Positions 45,849 to 55,242 of a DNA stretch of 64,000 bases are shown one piece after another. Under the pieces are notes generated by a model. That model saw nothing but the letters and a program-made list of their open reading frames with translations, had not been told where the DNA came from and did no database searches. Both the position numbers and the translations under genes were made by a program. Within the stretch, counting starts at the first letter, position 1. Each line of letters starts with the position of its first letter. This DNA is from Anaerolineales bacterium (GTDB lineage Bacteria > Chloroflexota > Anaerolineae > 4572-78 > J111): NCBI GenBank assembly GCA_020634855.1, contig JACKAU010000009.1, positions 186,001-250,000 of the forward strand, read 5' to 3'.

Positions 45849-46703
45849 TTAGCCTTTGACCGCGCCAAAGGTGAGGCCCCGGACGATGTATCGCTGTACC
45901 AACAGCGCCAGCAGAGCCGGGGGCAAAATGGCTAACAGGAGTCGCGTCGCCACAAACCAGAACTGGATGCCCTGGGTATGCTCCACCCCGGCAATGATCA
46001 CGGTAATCGGTTGGGCATCTTTCAAGGTCAAGATTAGGGCGAATAGGAACTCGTTCCAGGAAAAGGCGAAGCAAATGACGGCTGTGGCCGCTATGGCCGG
46101 AGCCGCCAGGGGCAGCGAAATATGCCGGAAACTCTGCCAGCGAGAGGCGCCATCCACCCAGGCCGATTCTTCCAACTCCGGCGGCAGTTCCTTGAACGCA
46201 TCTCGCATCAACAGGACCGCGAACGGCATGGTAAAGGTGGCATTGACCAGAATCAACGCCAAATGCGTATCTAGCAGGTTCAGGGTCTGAATCACCAAGA
46301 AAAAGGGAATAACCGTGACCATAGGCGGCAGAAAGCGCTGCGACAGAAACCACATGGTGATGTCTTTGTTACCCCAACCATAGAACCGAAATCGAGCCAG
46401 GCCATAGCCGGCCAACGTGCCCAGGGTTGTGGCTATGATGGTAGCCCCCACCGCAATAATGACGCTGTTGCCCAAGGCTCGGCCAATTTCCCGGCCACGG
46501 GTCGTCAACTCAAGCTGCCAGTTATACAAGGTGGGGTTGAATTGCCAGAAAGGAACCAGTGAGGGTTTGGTTAGGATGACGTTTGGCTCTTTGAGTGAGG
46601 TAACGATGGCCCAGTAGAAGGGGAAGAAAGCCCAGGCCGTCGCAATGATAATGAGCACCCACAATAGGATACTCTTGCCGAGTTTTTGATAAGATTTTGT
46701 CAT
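45849..46703 (-). CDS. ABC sugar permease, MalG type
   Basis: 284 residues with about six membrane helices. The EAA loop that contacts the ATPase reads LPPELEESAWVDGASRWQSF. It starts with the typical short cytosolic segment and helix LLWVLIIIATAWAFFPFYWA. It lies 12 bp downstream of its MalF-type partner and 39 bp upstream of the aldolase. Together with the binding protein it imports a carbohydrate. Confidence 0.92.
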   Translation of the reverse strand: MTKSYQKLGKSILLWVLIIIATAWAFFPFYWAIVTSLKEPNVILTKPSLVPFWQFNPTLYNWQLELTTRGREIGRALGNSVIIAVGATIIATTLGTLAGYGLARFRFYGWGNKDITMWFLSQRFLPPMVTVIPFFLVIQTLNLLDTHLALILVNATFTMPFAVLLMRDAFKELPPELEESAWVDGASRWQSFRHISLPLAAPAIAATAVICFAFSWNEFLFALILTLKDAQPITVIIAGVEHTQGIQFWFVATRLLLAILPPALLALLVQRYIVRGLTFGAVKG

Positions 46704-46715
46704 AACAACACCCTT

Positions 46716-47579
46716 TTAGTCATAGATTTCACGGAGTCGATTAAAGAAGAAGAAGGCGATAATCACCATCAAGATGAGTAAGATATAGGCCAAGGCTGAG
46801 GCGTAGCCCTGGTTGAAATTGCGCAGGCCCACCAGATAGATATAAAAAGAGTAGGTTTGGGTGGCCGCGCCCGGTCCGCCGCTGGTCATACTGAAGGGGA
46901 TATCCAGCACTTTGAAGGCCTCAACCAACCGCAATATGGTTACGGTGAACAGAACCGGCAAGAGGAGCGGAAACGTGATAAAGCGGAACGTATCCCAACC
47001 CGAATCCGTATCCAAAGCGGCCGCTTCATAGATCTCTTCCGGCAGGGCTTGCAACCCCGCCAGGAGAACCAGAAAACAGAAGGGCGTCCACTGCCATACA
47101 TCCACCAGGACGATGGCCAGCCGCGCCAGCCAGACATCCGAAAACCAGGCCGGCAAGTTGACCATCCCCATGGCTCTGAGAACAGTATTGACCGCCCCCA
47201 CCTGTTCGTGAAAGATGGTTAACCCCAGATAGCCCAAGGCAATCGGGGCGACAAATAGGGGCAAAAGAAAGATCGAACGAAAAAAACGCTGGCCCCGCAT
47301 CGGCCGGTGGAACAAGAGGGCCAGGCCAAGTCCCAACAGGACCGTCAGGGTAACACTGGCGACCACAAATATCAGGGTCACTTCCAGAGCATCCCAAAAC
47401 CGATAATCGTTGAAGGCTCGTCGGTAATTGTCCAGGCCGGCAAAGGTTACTGGCCGTCCCATACGAGCATTGTAGAAACTCAAACGCAAAGAATAAAGTA
47501 GGGGAAAGATAGTAAACGCCAGCACCCAGAGTATACCCGGACCAACGAATAGCCATTTTAAACGGCTTCGTTCTTGCAT
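46716..47579 (-). CDS. ABC sugar permease, MalF type
   Basis: 287 residues with about six membrane helices. The EAA loop reads LPEEIYEAAALDTDSGWDTF, with Thr-Asp at the place of the usual DGA. The N-terminal helix is GPGILWVLAFTIFPLLYSLR. It is the first gene after the binding protein, separated from it by 318 bp that hold two nested foldback repeats. No ATP-binding subunit gene is in the cluster. Confidence 0.92.
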   Translation of the reverse strand: MQERSRLKWLFVGPGILWVLAFTIFPLLYSLRLSFYNARMGRPVTFAGLDNYRRAFNDYRFWDALEVTLIFVVASVTLTVLLGLGLALLFHRPMRGQRFFRSIFLLPLFVAPIALGYLGLTIFHEQVGAVNTVLRAMGMVNLPAWFSDVWLARLAIVLVDVWQWTPFCFLVLLAGLQALPEEIYEAAALDTDSGWDTFRFITFPLLLPVLFTVTILRLVEAFKVLDIPFSMTSGGPGAATQTYSFYIYLVGLRNFNQGYASALAYILLILMVIIAFFFFNRLREIYD

Positions 47580-47627
47580 AGTCTCTCCTTATCTAAATTA
47601 GAGTTTATAGGAGTTTAGGATCGGCCA

Positions 47628-47747
47628 TTAAATAACTTGAGCAATCTGGCCGGAGATTGGAGATTAGCGATAAGGAGATTGGCCTTAGAAATCTCCTTAT
47701 CGCCTTATCTCTTTATCTCCATCTTCAGTATCGTTGAAGTTATTTAA
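47628..47747. repeat. Nested foldback element 1 between binding protein and permease genes
   Basis: The outer arms TTAAATAACTT (47628-47638) and AAGTTATTTAA (47737-47747) enclose an inner stem GCGATAAGGAGATT (47667-47680) / AATCTCCTTATCGC (47690-47703). The inner part is made of GGAGATT-like heptamers. Confidence 0.8.
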
Positions 47748-47760
47748 TCGCCATTCCTAA

Positions 47761-47886
47761 GTAACTGCCCAAGAATAAGTTAGGGGTTTCGGTGGGAGAT
47801 TGGAGATTAGGAGATTGGCGATTCCGCCTTAAATCTCCTAATCTCTTAATCTCCCCGAAAACCACAAGTTAATTACGGGCAGTTAC
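47761..47886. repeat. Nested foldback element 2 between binding protein and permease genes
   Basis: The outer arms GTAACTGCCC (47761-47770) and GGGCAGTTAC (47877-47886) enclose an inner stem of about 23 bp (47794-47816 with 47832-47855) built of GGAGATT/AATCTCC heptamers. It ends 12 bp before the stop codon side of the binding-protein gene. Confidence 0.82.
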
Positions 47887-47897
47887 TAAAGAGCTGT

Positions 47898-49685
47898 TTA
47901 TTCCGGCTGGTAGCCGATTGACTCTTGGTACAGCTTCAGTAAATCTTCGCGGCCGTAGTCATCGATGATGAACTGCCAATCATCATAGGTGCGATCCAGG
48001 GCTTCCTGCGGGGTGAGCTGACCGGTGACAGCCTCAGACAGGTGGATGTCCCAAGCGGTCATCATTTCAGTGGTGCCGGGGATGCGGATGTAGGTCTGGA
48101 AGATCGGATAGTTGTAGAAGTTGTCCTGATAGGCGCCGATAAATTGTTCAGCATCGCTGGGATCATAACCACCGGCCTCATACTCCTCAACGGTGGCTGT
48201 GCCGTAAGGTTCGAACCAGTCGTAGGTAGTTCCCGGATCGACGCCGGTCCAGCCATAAGCCACGTTCCAGTGGTTGATCTCGGGCGTTGCCTGCCAAGCC
48301 ATCCAATAGTAAGCCAGGTCTGGATTTTCAGCATACTTGGACAGCACCGGGTGCCAGGAGCAACCGACCTGATTGCCGACCATGTTCGGTTCGTCAAGAT
48401 CCATGAACTCACCGGTTTCCAAATTGTAGGGGCTTTTGGTGCCGGGGATGCCGCGTGCGCCCAGCTTGCCCTGAATGACCGACTGGGTTGGGTCCTGAGC
48501 CAGCGAGCCGACGTCACCCCAGGAGAAGGTCATAACGGCGTTACCGGACAGGAAGTCGGCCCAGGCTTCGCCCAAAGACCAGCCCCACATCGCCGAAGGA
48601 CCGGCTTTGGAGAGCGCCAACAACATTTCGAGCGCCTTGACGTGGCCCGGAGAATTGATTAAGGGTTCCATCGTTTCGGGATCGAAATAATAGACGTTGT
48701 TGTATTGGGTCACCTTGGTCGGATCGTCGCCGGAAGCCGGAATCGTGACGTAGGGCGCGGAGAGGGCCATAAAGTGGAAGAAGCCCTGGCCGCCCACTTT
48801 CAGGTGCAGCGTGATGCCGTCATCCGGGTCGCCATCCCCGTTCCAGTCTTTGCCATTGAAGAACTGGGCAATCTCCAGCACATCTTCCCAGGTATCCATG
48901 GCCACCGGCATGGGGTGGCCCATCTCTTCTTCAAAGGCTTGCTGCCATTCGGGGTCTTCAATAATGTCTTTGCGGTAGTAAAGAACCTGGGCGTCATGAT
49001 CATTTTGAGCGCCGTAGTATTGACCGCCCCACTGTAGCAAGTTGCGCACGGCAGGGGATATCGACTCGCGGTCCCATTGGGGCATACGAGGGTCATCAAA
49101 ATATTCATCTAGGGGTTGGACAAAGTCGTTGGCGATGTAGTCGCCGTAGAAGTTAGAGCAGTTGAGAATGACATCGTACTGATGCGCACCGGTCTGGAAG
49201 TCGGTGAAGATTTTTTCGCGCATTTCGGCAAAGGGGATTTCAACGATGTCATAGGTAGCCCCGGTCAGTTCCTCGAACTTGGGCCGCCAGAAGTAGGTAG
49301 GGCCGGAGATGGCGCCTCGCTGCCCGGCTGAATAAACGCCGATAGTAAACGATTTGCCGGCCCAATCCGGATCAGGCTCACCCCTATCGGCGGCCTCAAA
49401 GGCAGCCTGGGCGCTCTTGGCCTCGTTCTCATCGGTGGTCGGGAAGCCTTCAATAAAGGTCTGTTCCGCTTCGCCTTCAGGGGTTGGGGTGACCACCACC
49501 TCTTTTTCAACCTCAACCTCTTGGGTAACCACCACCTCTTTGACCACTTCCTTTTCAACCTCAACCGTCTCTTTGACCACAACGGTTTCAACCACCGTTT
49601 GAGGGGTAGCCGCAGCGCCACAACCTGTAATAATCAGGGCGGCAAGGCTTGTACTTAATACAAGAAATATTTTTTTGTAAGTCAT
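47898..49685 (-). CDS. ABC sugar-binding lipoprotein
   Basis: 595 residues from ATG at 49685. The signal ends at a lipobox, LIITGC, and is followed by a repeated Val/Glu/Lys linker (VVKETVEVEKEVVKEV, VEVEKEVVVTPTP) typical of Chloroflexota binding proteins. The remaining 500 residues are a group-1 extracellular solute-binding protein, large for the family, with ITLHLKVGGQG, SGNAVMTFSWGDVGSLA and PEINHWNVAYGWTGVDPG. It captures a carbohydrate and delivers it to the permeases encoded downstream. GGAGGAG lies 10-16 bp before the ATG. Confidence 0.9.
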   Translation of the reverse strand: MTYKKIFLVLSTSLAALIITGCGAAATPQTVVETVVVKETVEVEKEVVKEVVVTQEVEVEKEVVVTPTPEGEAEQTFIEGFPTTDENEAKSAQAAFEAADRGEPDPDWAGKSFTIGVYSAGQRGAISGPTYFWRPKFEELTGATYDIVEIPFAEMREKIFTDFQTGAHQYDVILNCSNFYGDYIANDFVQPLDEYFDDPRMPQWDRESISPAVRNLLQWGGQYYGAQNDHDAQVLYYRKDIIEDPEWQQAFEEEMGHPMPVAMDTWEDVLEIAQFFNGKDWNGDGDPDDGITLHLKVGGQGFFHFMALSAPYVTIPASGDDPTKVTQYNNVYYFDPETMEPLINSPGHVKALEMLLALSKAGPSAMWGWSLGEAWADFLSGNAVMTFSWGDVGSLAQDPTQSVIQGKLGARGIPGTKSPYNLETGEFMDLDEPNMVGNQVGCSWHPVLSKYAENPDLAYYWMAWQATPEINHWNVAYGWTGVDPGTTYDWFEPYGTATVEEYEAGGYDPSDAEQFIGAYQDNFYNYPIFQTYIRIPGTTEMMTAWDIHLSEAVTGQLTPQEALDRTYDDWQFIIDDYGREDLLKLYQESIGYQPE

Positions 49686-50292
49686 CCTTGAGGATCTCCT
49701 CCACATTGAGAATAAAATTAAATCCAATACAAAGCGTCGACTACATTACCACAATGGCTTTCTCGATAAACCACCTCCCTATCAAAAAAGTTGCAAAGAA
49801 TCCTTGATCCCTTTTAATAAAAGTTGTGCTTTTGGCCTCTATGGTGTAACGCCCATGTTTTTTAGTGTATTAGAGTGGTTCCCCAATAAATTGGGCTATA
49901 CGGCCAAAGAGCCTAAAGCAACATCTTTTGGAACTCTGATTTTCGTTGATAAACGCAGATAAATTAAGATAAATGGAAACCTGCGTTTATCTGCGTCCTA
50001 TTCAAGTATACGAAATTGTTGCCTTGTGACCGTGCTATACTGAAAAAGAATGAGGACATAACTTTTGAATAGATCGGTTACATTATCCCCGAATGTTTTT
50101 AGTGGACATCCATACGGGTAAGTCAACGTGGATTCCCTCTAAAAAGTTTACGGGAATGACAGCGCAAAAGTTATGTTTTAAAAGTAATTTCGGTATAAGT
50201 ATATACTATGCTGTGTAGTTGGAAAAATACGCCAACACATTGTGTTGAATGAGTCAGGTATTTTAGATCCTCAATCTCCAGTCTCCTCTCTC
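49686..50292. other. Gene-free stretch upstream of the sugar operon
   Basis: About 600 bp, mostly AT-rich. It holds a hairpin ACGCAGATAAA (49953-49963) / TTTATCTGCGT (49986-49996), another member of the dispersed foldback repeats. It must contain the promoter of the binding-protein gene, but I could not place one with confidence. No coding region is evident. Confidence 0.6.
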
Positions 50293-51471
50293 CTACCCTT
50301 TCTTCTTCTCAAACCGCACCAACAACCGATCATCCATCATCTGGCTGTTGGTGACCTTGTATAGCGCCAAGAACTTGGGCAAAAACAGGTTGCGACGGCG
50401 ATCCTTGGCCTGGATAATCAGTTCGTCGTCCTTCTGGGTGACGGTCACATCTTCGTTCTTCAGAAACGGCAGGTGGACGCTCAGGAGGTAGCCGTCGCGC
50501 TGTTCGATGAACTGGTACGGCTCGGCCGTCGAGAAGCTGTCGCGCGGATCGCGGTCGCCGTAGAGGTTGGCGGCGATGGCCCGCAGCCGGTCAAGGCCAA
50601 AGACCTCGCGGCCCTGGTGGGTCATCTTGAAAATGGGCAGGGGCGTGAAGCTGTCCTCGATTTCGGCCAGGTAGCCGCGCTGCGCCTCAAGCTGTTCGCC
50701 GAAACCGGCCTGGGCAAACGATTCGGGCAAGACGCGGTTGACCATCACGGCATCGACCGGATAGCCGTACAGTTGCAGGTAGGTGTAGGCCCGCAGCGCC
50801 TCTTGCAGCACCATGCGCTCCGGGTTGAGCACCAGCCGGATCGACGCGGTTTCCGGCTTGGTCAAAATTTCGTGAACGCGCATCACCTTGCGATAAAAGG
50901 CGTCCAGCTCTTGTAGCGCCTTATCCACCGGGATGCGAGTGACGGCGCTGAATACTTTGCTAAACGGCTGGGCGGCCAGCCGCTGCACCGGCAGGGCGCG
51001 CGTCAGCCACCATTGGCTGACCTGGGGCATGCTCAAATGTTTGAGCGTCTCGCCGGTTGGCGCGCTGTCGATGACGATCAGATCGTAGTTACCCTCGTCA
51101 TAAAACTGCTCCAACCACAAAAACGCCGAGATTTCCTCCATGCCGGGCAAGACGGCCATCTCTTCGGCCAGGGCCTTATCGGCCCCTTGCCAGCGAAAAA
51201 TCGACGTTACCAATTCCCGCATGCTGCTCCAATACTTGCGCAGCGAGTAGTACACATCAAGCTCTTGTCCATACAAATTGGGGGCTACTTCTACCGGCTC
51301 CGGGGTGAGCGGTTTATCCAGCGCATCGGCCAGGCTGTGGGCCGGGTCGGTTGACATGACCAGCGTTTTGTAGCCCAGTTCCGCCGCTCGCAGCGCCGTC
51401 GCCGCCGAGATGGTGGTTTTGCCCACGCCGCCCTTGCCGGTAAAAAGTAGAATTCGAGTTTTCTTCATCAA
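50293..51471 (-). CDS. ArsA/Get3-family ATPase with C-terminal HSP20-like domain
   Basis: 392 residues. The deviant P-loop FTGKGGVGKTTISAA, the switch MSTDPAHSLADALD and LIVIDSAPTGETLK define an ArsA/Get3 ATPase. The last 80 residues (EPYQFIEQRDGYLLSVHLPF onward) form an alpha-crystallin-like ArsA_HSP20 domain. There is a single ATPase half and no arsB or arsR nearby, so arsenite export is unlikely. Chaperone or protein-targeting work is more plausible. Start at 51471 or the adjacent ATG at 51468. Confidence 0.88.
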   Translation of the reverse strand: MMKKTRILLFTGKGGVGKTTISAATALRAAELGYKTLVMSTDPAHSLADALDKPLTPEPVEVAPNLYGQELDVYYSLRKYWSSMRELVTSIFRWQGADKALAEEMAVLPGMEEISAFLWLEQFYDEGNYDLIVIDSAPTGETLKHLSMPQVSQWWLTRALPVQRLAAQPFSKVFSAVTRIPVDKALQELDAFYRKVMRVHEILTKPETASIRLVLNPERMVLQEALRAYTYLQLYGYPVDAVMVNRVLPESFAQAGFGEQLEAQRGYLAEIEDSFTPLPIFKMTHQGREVFGLDRLRAIAANLYGDRDPRDSFSTAEPYQFIEQRDGYLLSVHLPFLKNEDVTVTQKDDELIIQAKDRRRNLFLPKFLALYKVTNSQMMDDRLLVRFEKKKG

Positions 51472-51599
51472 AGCAGGTCCTTAATCAGTTCAATTGTCCA
51501 ATAAAAAATTCTGGACTACAATTATGGCTCGATTAACCAAATCACCCAAATTTTACACTATTAGCAGTTTTATAAGCTGCGGACGGGGTTATTGGCAGG

Positions 51600-51675
51600 G
51601 GTAAATGGTAATTGGTAACTGGTAATTAGAGATTAAATAGCCAATTACCATTTACCATTTACCAATTACCAATTG
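51600..51675. repeat. Heptamer-built foldback upstream of ilvD
   Basis: GGTAAAT/GGTAATT/GGTAACT heptamers on the left (51600-51627) are complementary to ACCATTT/ACCAATT heptamers on the right (51644-51675). The fold lies about 45 bp before the ilvD start, inside its 5' leader or promoter region. Confidence 0.85.
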
Positions 51676-51720
51676 TTCCCCCTTCCATCAAATCATTTTT
51701 AACTATCGAAGGAGATTGAC

Positions 51721-53394
51721 ATGGCAGATAATCGGCGTAGTAAAATCATCACCGAAGGGGTGGCTCGCTCGCCTAACCGCTCGATGCTGCGAGCGGTTGG
51801 CTTTGGCGATGATGATTTTGATAAGCCTATCGTAGGCGTCGCCAACGGATACAGCACCATCACGCCCTGCAACCTGGGGTTGGGCGTTTTAGCCAAACGG
51901 GCCGAGGGGGCCTTGAAAGAAGCCGGGGCGATGCCCCAAATGTTCGGTACCATCACCGTCAGCGACGGTATCTCGATGGGCACCGAAGGCATGAAATATT
52001 CGCTGGTCTCGCGTGAGGTCATCGCCGACTCGATTGAGACGGCGGTCAACGCCCAGAGCATGGATGGGTTTTTAGCTGTTGGCGGCTGCGATAAAAATAT
52101 GCCCGGCGCGATGATCGCCATGGCCCGTATGAACATTCCGGCCATTTTCGTCTACGGCGGCACCATTAAGCCGGGCCACTACCAGGGCCGCGATCTCGAT
52201 ATCGTCAGCGTTTTTGAGGCGGTCGGGGCTTACAGCTTCGGCAAAATTAGCGATGAGGAGCGCCTGGAGATTGAGCGCCACGCCATTCCGGGGGCCGGCT
52301 CCTGCGGCGGGATGTACACCGCCAACACCATGTCGTCCGTTTTTGAGGCAATGGGCATGAGCCTGCTCAACTCCTCGACGATGGCGGCTGAAGATGAAGA
52401 AAAAGCCGACAGCACCGCCGAATCGGCTCGCGTACTGGTCGATGCCATTCACGCCCAGCGGCTGCCGCGCGACATTCTGACCCGCAAAGCCTTTGAAAAC
52501 GCCATCGCCGTGGCCAACGCCATCGGCGGCTCGACCAACGCGGTGCTGCATCTGCTGGCCATCGCTCACGCCGCCGAAGTGCCGCTGACCATCGACGATT
52601 TCGAAACCATTCGCGAGCGCGTACCGGTCTTGTGCGATCTGAAACCGTCCGGTCGTTACGTCGCTGTCAACTTCCACGCGGCGGGCGGTGTGCCGCAGGT
52701 GATGAAGATCCTGCTGGCCCATGGCGCGCTGCACGGCGACGCCTTGACCATCACCGGCCAAACCGTCGAAGAAGTGCTGGCCGATATACCGGTCGAGCCT
52801 CGAACCGATCAGGACGTCATCCGCCCCTGGAGCGAGCCGATGTACGAGCAGGGTCACCTGGTTATCCTCAAAGGCAACCTGGCCGCCGAAGGTAGCGTCG
52901 CCAAGATCACCGGCATCAAAAGCCACACTATCACCGGCCCGGCCCGCGTCTTTGAGTCGGAAGAAAGCTGTCTCCAGGCTATTTTGGCCGGCAGTATTAA
53001 TGAAGGCGATGTGGTGGTCGTCCGTTACGAAGGGCCGGTGGGCGGCCCCGGTATGCGCGAAATGCTGGCCCCGACCTCGGCCATTATCGGCGCGGGGTTG
53101 GGCGGCAAGGTCGGCCTGATCACCGACGGCCGCTTCTCCGGCGGCTCGCACGGGCTGGTGGTCGGCCACGTCGCGCCTGAAGCGGCGGTCGGCGGCGCGA
53201 TTGGGCTGATCGAAGAAGGCGACTCGATCACCATCGACGCCGATACGCGGATACTGCAACTCAATATCTCGGATGACGAGATGGCCCAACGGCGGGCGGC
53301 CTGGCAGCCGCCGGCCCCGCGTTACACGCGCGGCGTGTTGTCAAAATACGCCAAGCTCGTGTCCAGCAGCAGCCTCGGCGCGGTGACGGATTAA
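51721..53394 (+). CDS. ilvD: Dihydroxy-acid dehydratase
   Basis: 557 residues, the family length. The cluster-binding cysteines are in NLGLGVLAKR context (TPCN), VGGCDKNMPGA and GAGSCGGMYTANTM. Other landmarks are EKADSTAES, GGSTNAVLHLLAIAHAA, and the C-terminal DGRFSGGSHGLVVGHVAPEA. The enzyme makes the 2-oxoacid precursors of valine, isoleucine and leucine. AAGGAG precedes the ATG. Other ilv genes are not in the window. Confidence 0.96.
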   Translation: MADNRRSKIITEGVARSPNRSMLRAVGFGDDDFDKPIVGVANGYSTITPCNLGLGVLAKRAEGALKEAGAMPQMFGTITVSDGISMGTEGMKYSLVSREVIADSIETAVNAQSMDGFLAVGGCDKNMPGAMIAMARMNIPAIFVYGGTIKPGHYQGRDLDIVSVFEAVGAYSFGKISDEERLEIERHAIPGAGSCGGMYTANTMSSVFEAMGMSLLNSSTMAAEDEEKADSTAESARVLVDAIHAQRLPRDILTRKAFENAIAVANAIGGSTNAVLHLLAIAHAAEVPLTIDDFETIRERVPVLCDLKPSGRYVAVNFHAAGGVPQVMKILLAHGALHGDALTITGQTVEEVLADIPVEPRTDQDVIRPWSEPMYEQGHLVILKGNLAAEGSVAKITGIKSHTITGPARVFESEESCLQAILAGSINEGDVVVVRYEGPVGGPGMREMLAPTSAIIGAGLGGKVGLITDGRFSGGSHGLVVGHVAPEAAVGGAIGLIEEGDSITIDADTRILQLNISDDEMAQRRAAWQPPAPRYTRGVLSKYAKLVSSSSLGAVTD

Positions 53395-53410
53395 CAGCCT
53401 TGAAACTAAC

Positions 53411-53472
53411 CTGGAGCGGCAAAGTTTGCTTTGACCCTACTATGAATGACAAAGTAAGCTTTGTCGCTCCGG
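53411..53472. repeat. 61-bp GGAGCGACAAAG palindrome, copy B
   Basis: The same structure as 36844-36904: left arm GGAGCGGCAAAG, right arm CTTTGTCGCTCC, with the inner TGAATGACAAAG shared. It lies between the converging ilvD and glycosyltransferase genes. Confidence 0.85.
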
Positions 53473-53490
53473 CTGGCTTTCGTGACGTTA

Positions 53491-55029
53491 TTACCGCTCG
53501 GCGCTAAGGGCCTCACCGCGACGCGTCCTTGACTGTTCAGCAGGTGGATGCGGCGTCGCCGTGGGGCCGATTAGCCATCGCCACAACCCGAAGCGGGCAT
53601 CCCACAAGCCCTGTCCACCGACATAACCAAACCCCAATACATAGAGCAAAATAAACGGGACGGCAAAGATGTGGCCGTTCAGCCAGGCGATGACCGCACC
53701 CAGCAGGGAGTAAAACGCCAGGGCCAATTCACCTAGCACCAGGCCGTCAACCGGCAGGCGGTAAACGCTGTCTTGCCAGCGATCGGTGTGGGAATTGATG
53801 TTGAATTTGGGCGTGCGTCGAAAAACGTTACCAACACCCAAGAAGGCTTCGATGACCGCTTTGCTGTTGCTTAGGGCAATGCCACTGCCTAGCAGAATAA
53901 GCAGCGGCATCGCTTTATAATGACGACGCCAGCGGCCAGGGTATAGACTGGCCTGGGCTACTGCGTAAAGCACCGGGGGGCCTAAACTCACCAGACTCAG
54001 ATAAATCAGCGGAAAACGAACGTTGTCGGTCCCGGCTCCCATCATCAAAATGGGGGTGACCAAGGCCAGGATTACCATCAGCGGGTGGGCCAGGTAGCTG
54101 CTCAAATGAATCAGGGCTTGATATTTCACCCACCAGGAAAAGTCGGCGCGAACAACCTGCCAACCGAGTTTCTTAAAGCATTGAATCGACCCCTTGGCCC
54201 AGCGAAATTGCTGGCGCTTGAACGCCGCCAACTGCGGCGGAATCTCCGCCGGAGCGACTACATCGCGCAAGAACAGGCAATTCCACCCGGCAAATTGGGC
54301 CCGGTAGCTGAGGTCGAAATCCTCAGAAATGGTGTCTCCCTGCCAGCCGCCGGCCGACTCGATGCAGCTTCGCCGCCAGACTCCGGCGGTACCGTTGAAG
54401 TTCATCAGCAAGCCGGAACGGTTGCGGGCCGTCTGTTCGATGGCAAAATGGCCGTCAAGAGCCAAACCTTGGGCCAACGTTAGCCATGAGTAATCTCGAT
54501 TGAGATGCCCCCAGCGCGTTTGAATCAACCCCAGACGAGGATAATCGGCAAAGTACGGCACCGTTAGTTTTAAGAAGTCGGGGTTGGGAACAAAGTCGGC
54601 GTCAAAGATAGCAATCATTTCGCCGGTGGCTGTAAGCAGGCCGTTTTTGAGTGCGCCAGCCTTAAACCCAGGACGCTCAACGCGGTGAATCAATTCGATA
54701 TTGAGGCCCTGCTGCCGGTAGGTATCGACCAGCGTTTGGGCCAGGTCGGTAGTTTCATCGGTGGAGTCATCCAAAATCTGGATTTGGAGCAGGTGAGCCG
54801 GATAGTCAAGCTGTACCACGGCGTTGATCAACCGTTCTATAACCAACGCCTCATTGAAAATAGGCAACTGGACGGTCACGGTGGGTAACTGCGATCGGGC
54901 TGCGGCGGAAGGCGCCGCCGTTACATCGCGGCGATGTTTAGTATAGACAGCCGTTAAGACCCAAGCGTTAAACCCATAAACCGCCAGAATCAGCGCAGTA
55001 AGAACATAAATGGTCGCCAAAATAGACAT
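53491..55029 (-). CDS. Cellulose-synthase-like glycosyltransferase family 2
   Basis: 512 residues. One N-terminal membrane helix, a GT-A catalytic domain (about 45-280) and about four C-terminal helices. Catalytic motifs: VQLPIFNE, DDSTDET, the metal site FDADFVP, base in SEDFDLSYRAQ, and the QxxRW motif QQFRWAKG. This set defines a processive beta-glycan synthase of the CesA/CslA (glucomannan-like) type. The product is a cell-surface polysaccharide. GGAG precedes the ATG at 55029. Confidence 0.9.
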   Translation of the reverse strand: MSILATIYVLTALILAVYGFNAWVLTAVYTKHRRDVTAAPSAAARSQLPTVTVQLPIFNEALVIERLINAVVQLDYPAHLLQIQILDDSTDETTDLAQTLVDTYRQQGLNIELIHRVERPGFKAGALKNGLLTATGEMIAIFDADFVPNPDFLKLTVPYFADYPRLGLIQTRWGHLNRDYSWLTLAQGLALDGHFAIEQTARNRSGLLMNFNGTAGVWRRSCIESAGGWQGDTISEDFDLSYRAQFAGWNCLFLRDVVAPAEIPPQLAAFKRQQFRWAKGSIQCFKKLGWQVVRADFSWWVKYQALIHLSSYLAHPLMVILALVTPILMMGAGTDNVRFPLIYLSLVSLGPPVLYAVAQASLYPGRWRRHYKAMPLLILLGSGIALSNSKAVIEAFLGVGNVFRRTPKFNINSHTDRWQDSVYRLPVDGLVLGELALAFYSLLGAVIAWLNGHIFAVPFILLYVLGFGYVGGQGLWDARFGLWRWLIGPTATPHPPAEQSRTRRGEALSAER

Positions 55030-55129
55030 TCAAGTCGCTCCAAGAAAAAGCAAATCTGCAAACCTTATGGCTTGCAGACAACAATCGTGAAGTATAGCAC
55101 GAATGAGAACGGCTCACAAAAGAGGGAAC

Positions 55130-55174
55130 AGGGAGTCAGGACAAGGTTTTGTTACTTCCTGCTACTGACTCCCT
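55130..55174. repeat. Heptamer-related foldback upstream of pcm
   Basis: AGGGAGTCAG (55130-55139) pairs with CTGACTCCCT (55165-55174), with further partial pairing inside. Unit sequences AGGGAAC and AGGGAGT resemble those at 19907-19955. Confidence 0.75.
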
Positions 55175-55196
55175 ACTTCTGCGTCAAATAAATCTT

Positions 55197-55225
55197 TTGC
55201 TTTTCATCGTTGGATGTGTTTTAAT
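55197..55225 (+). promoter_or_regulatory. Promoter of pcm
   Basis: TTGCTT (55197-55202), a 17-bp spacer, TTTAAT (55220-55225). It lies 17 bp before the start codon; AGGAGA lies in between. Confidence 0.5.
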
Positions 55226-55242
55226 GAAGCAGGAGATATGAT

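Noticed and set aside
52072..53289. 405-residue minus-strand frame opposite ilvD
   Set aside because: ilvD is complete and conserved; the opposite frame has no motifs and arises from codon bias.
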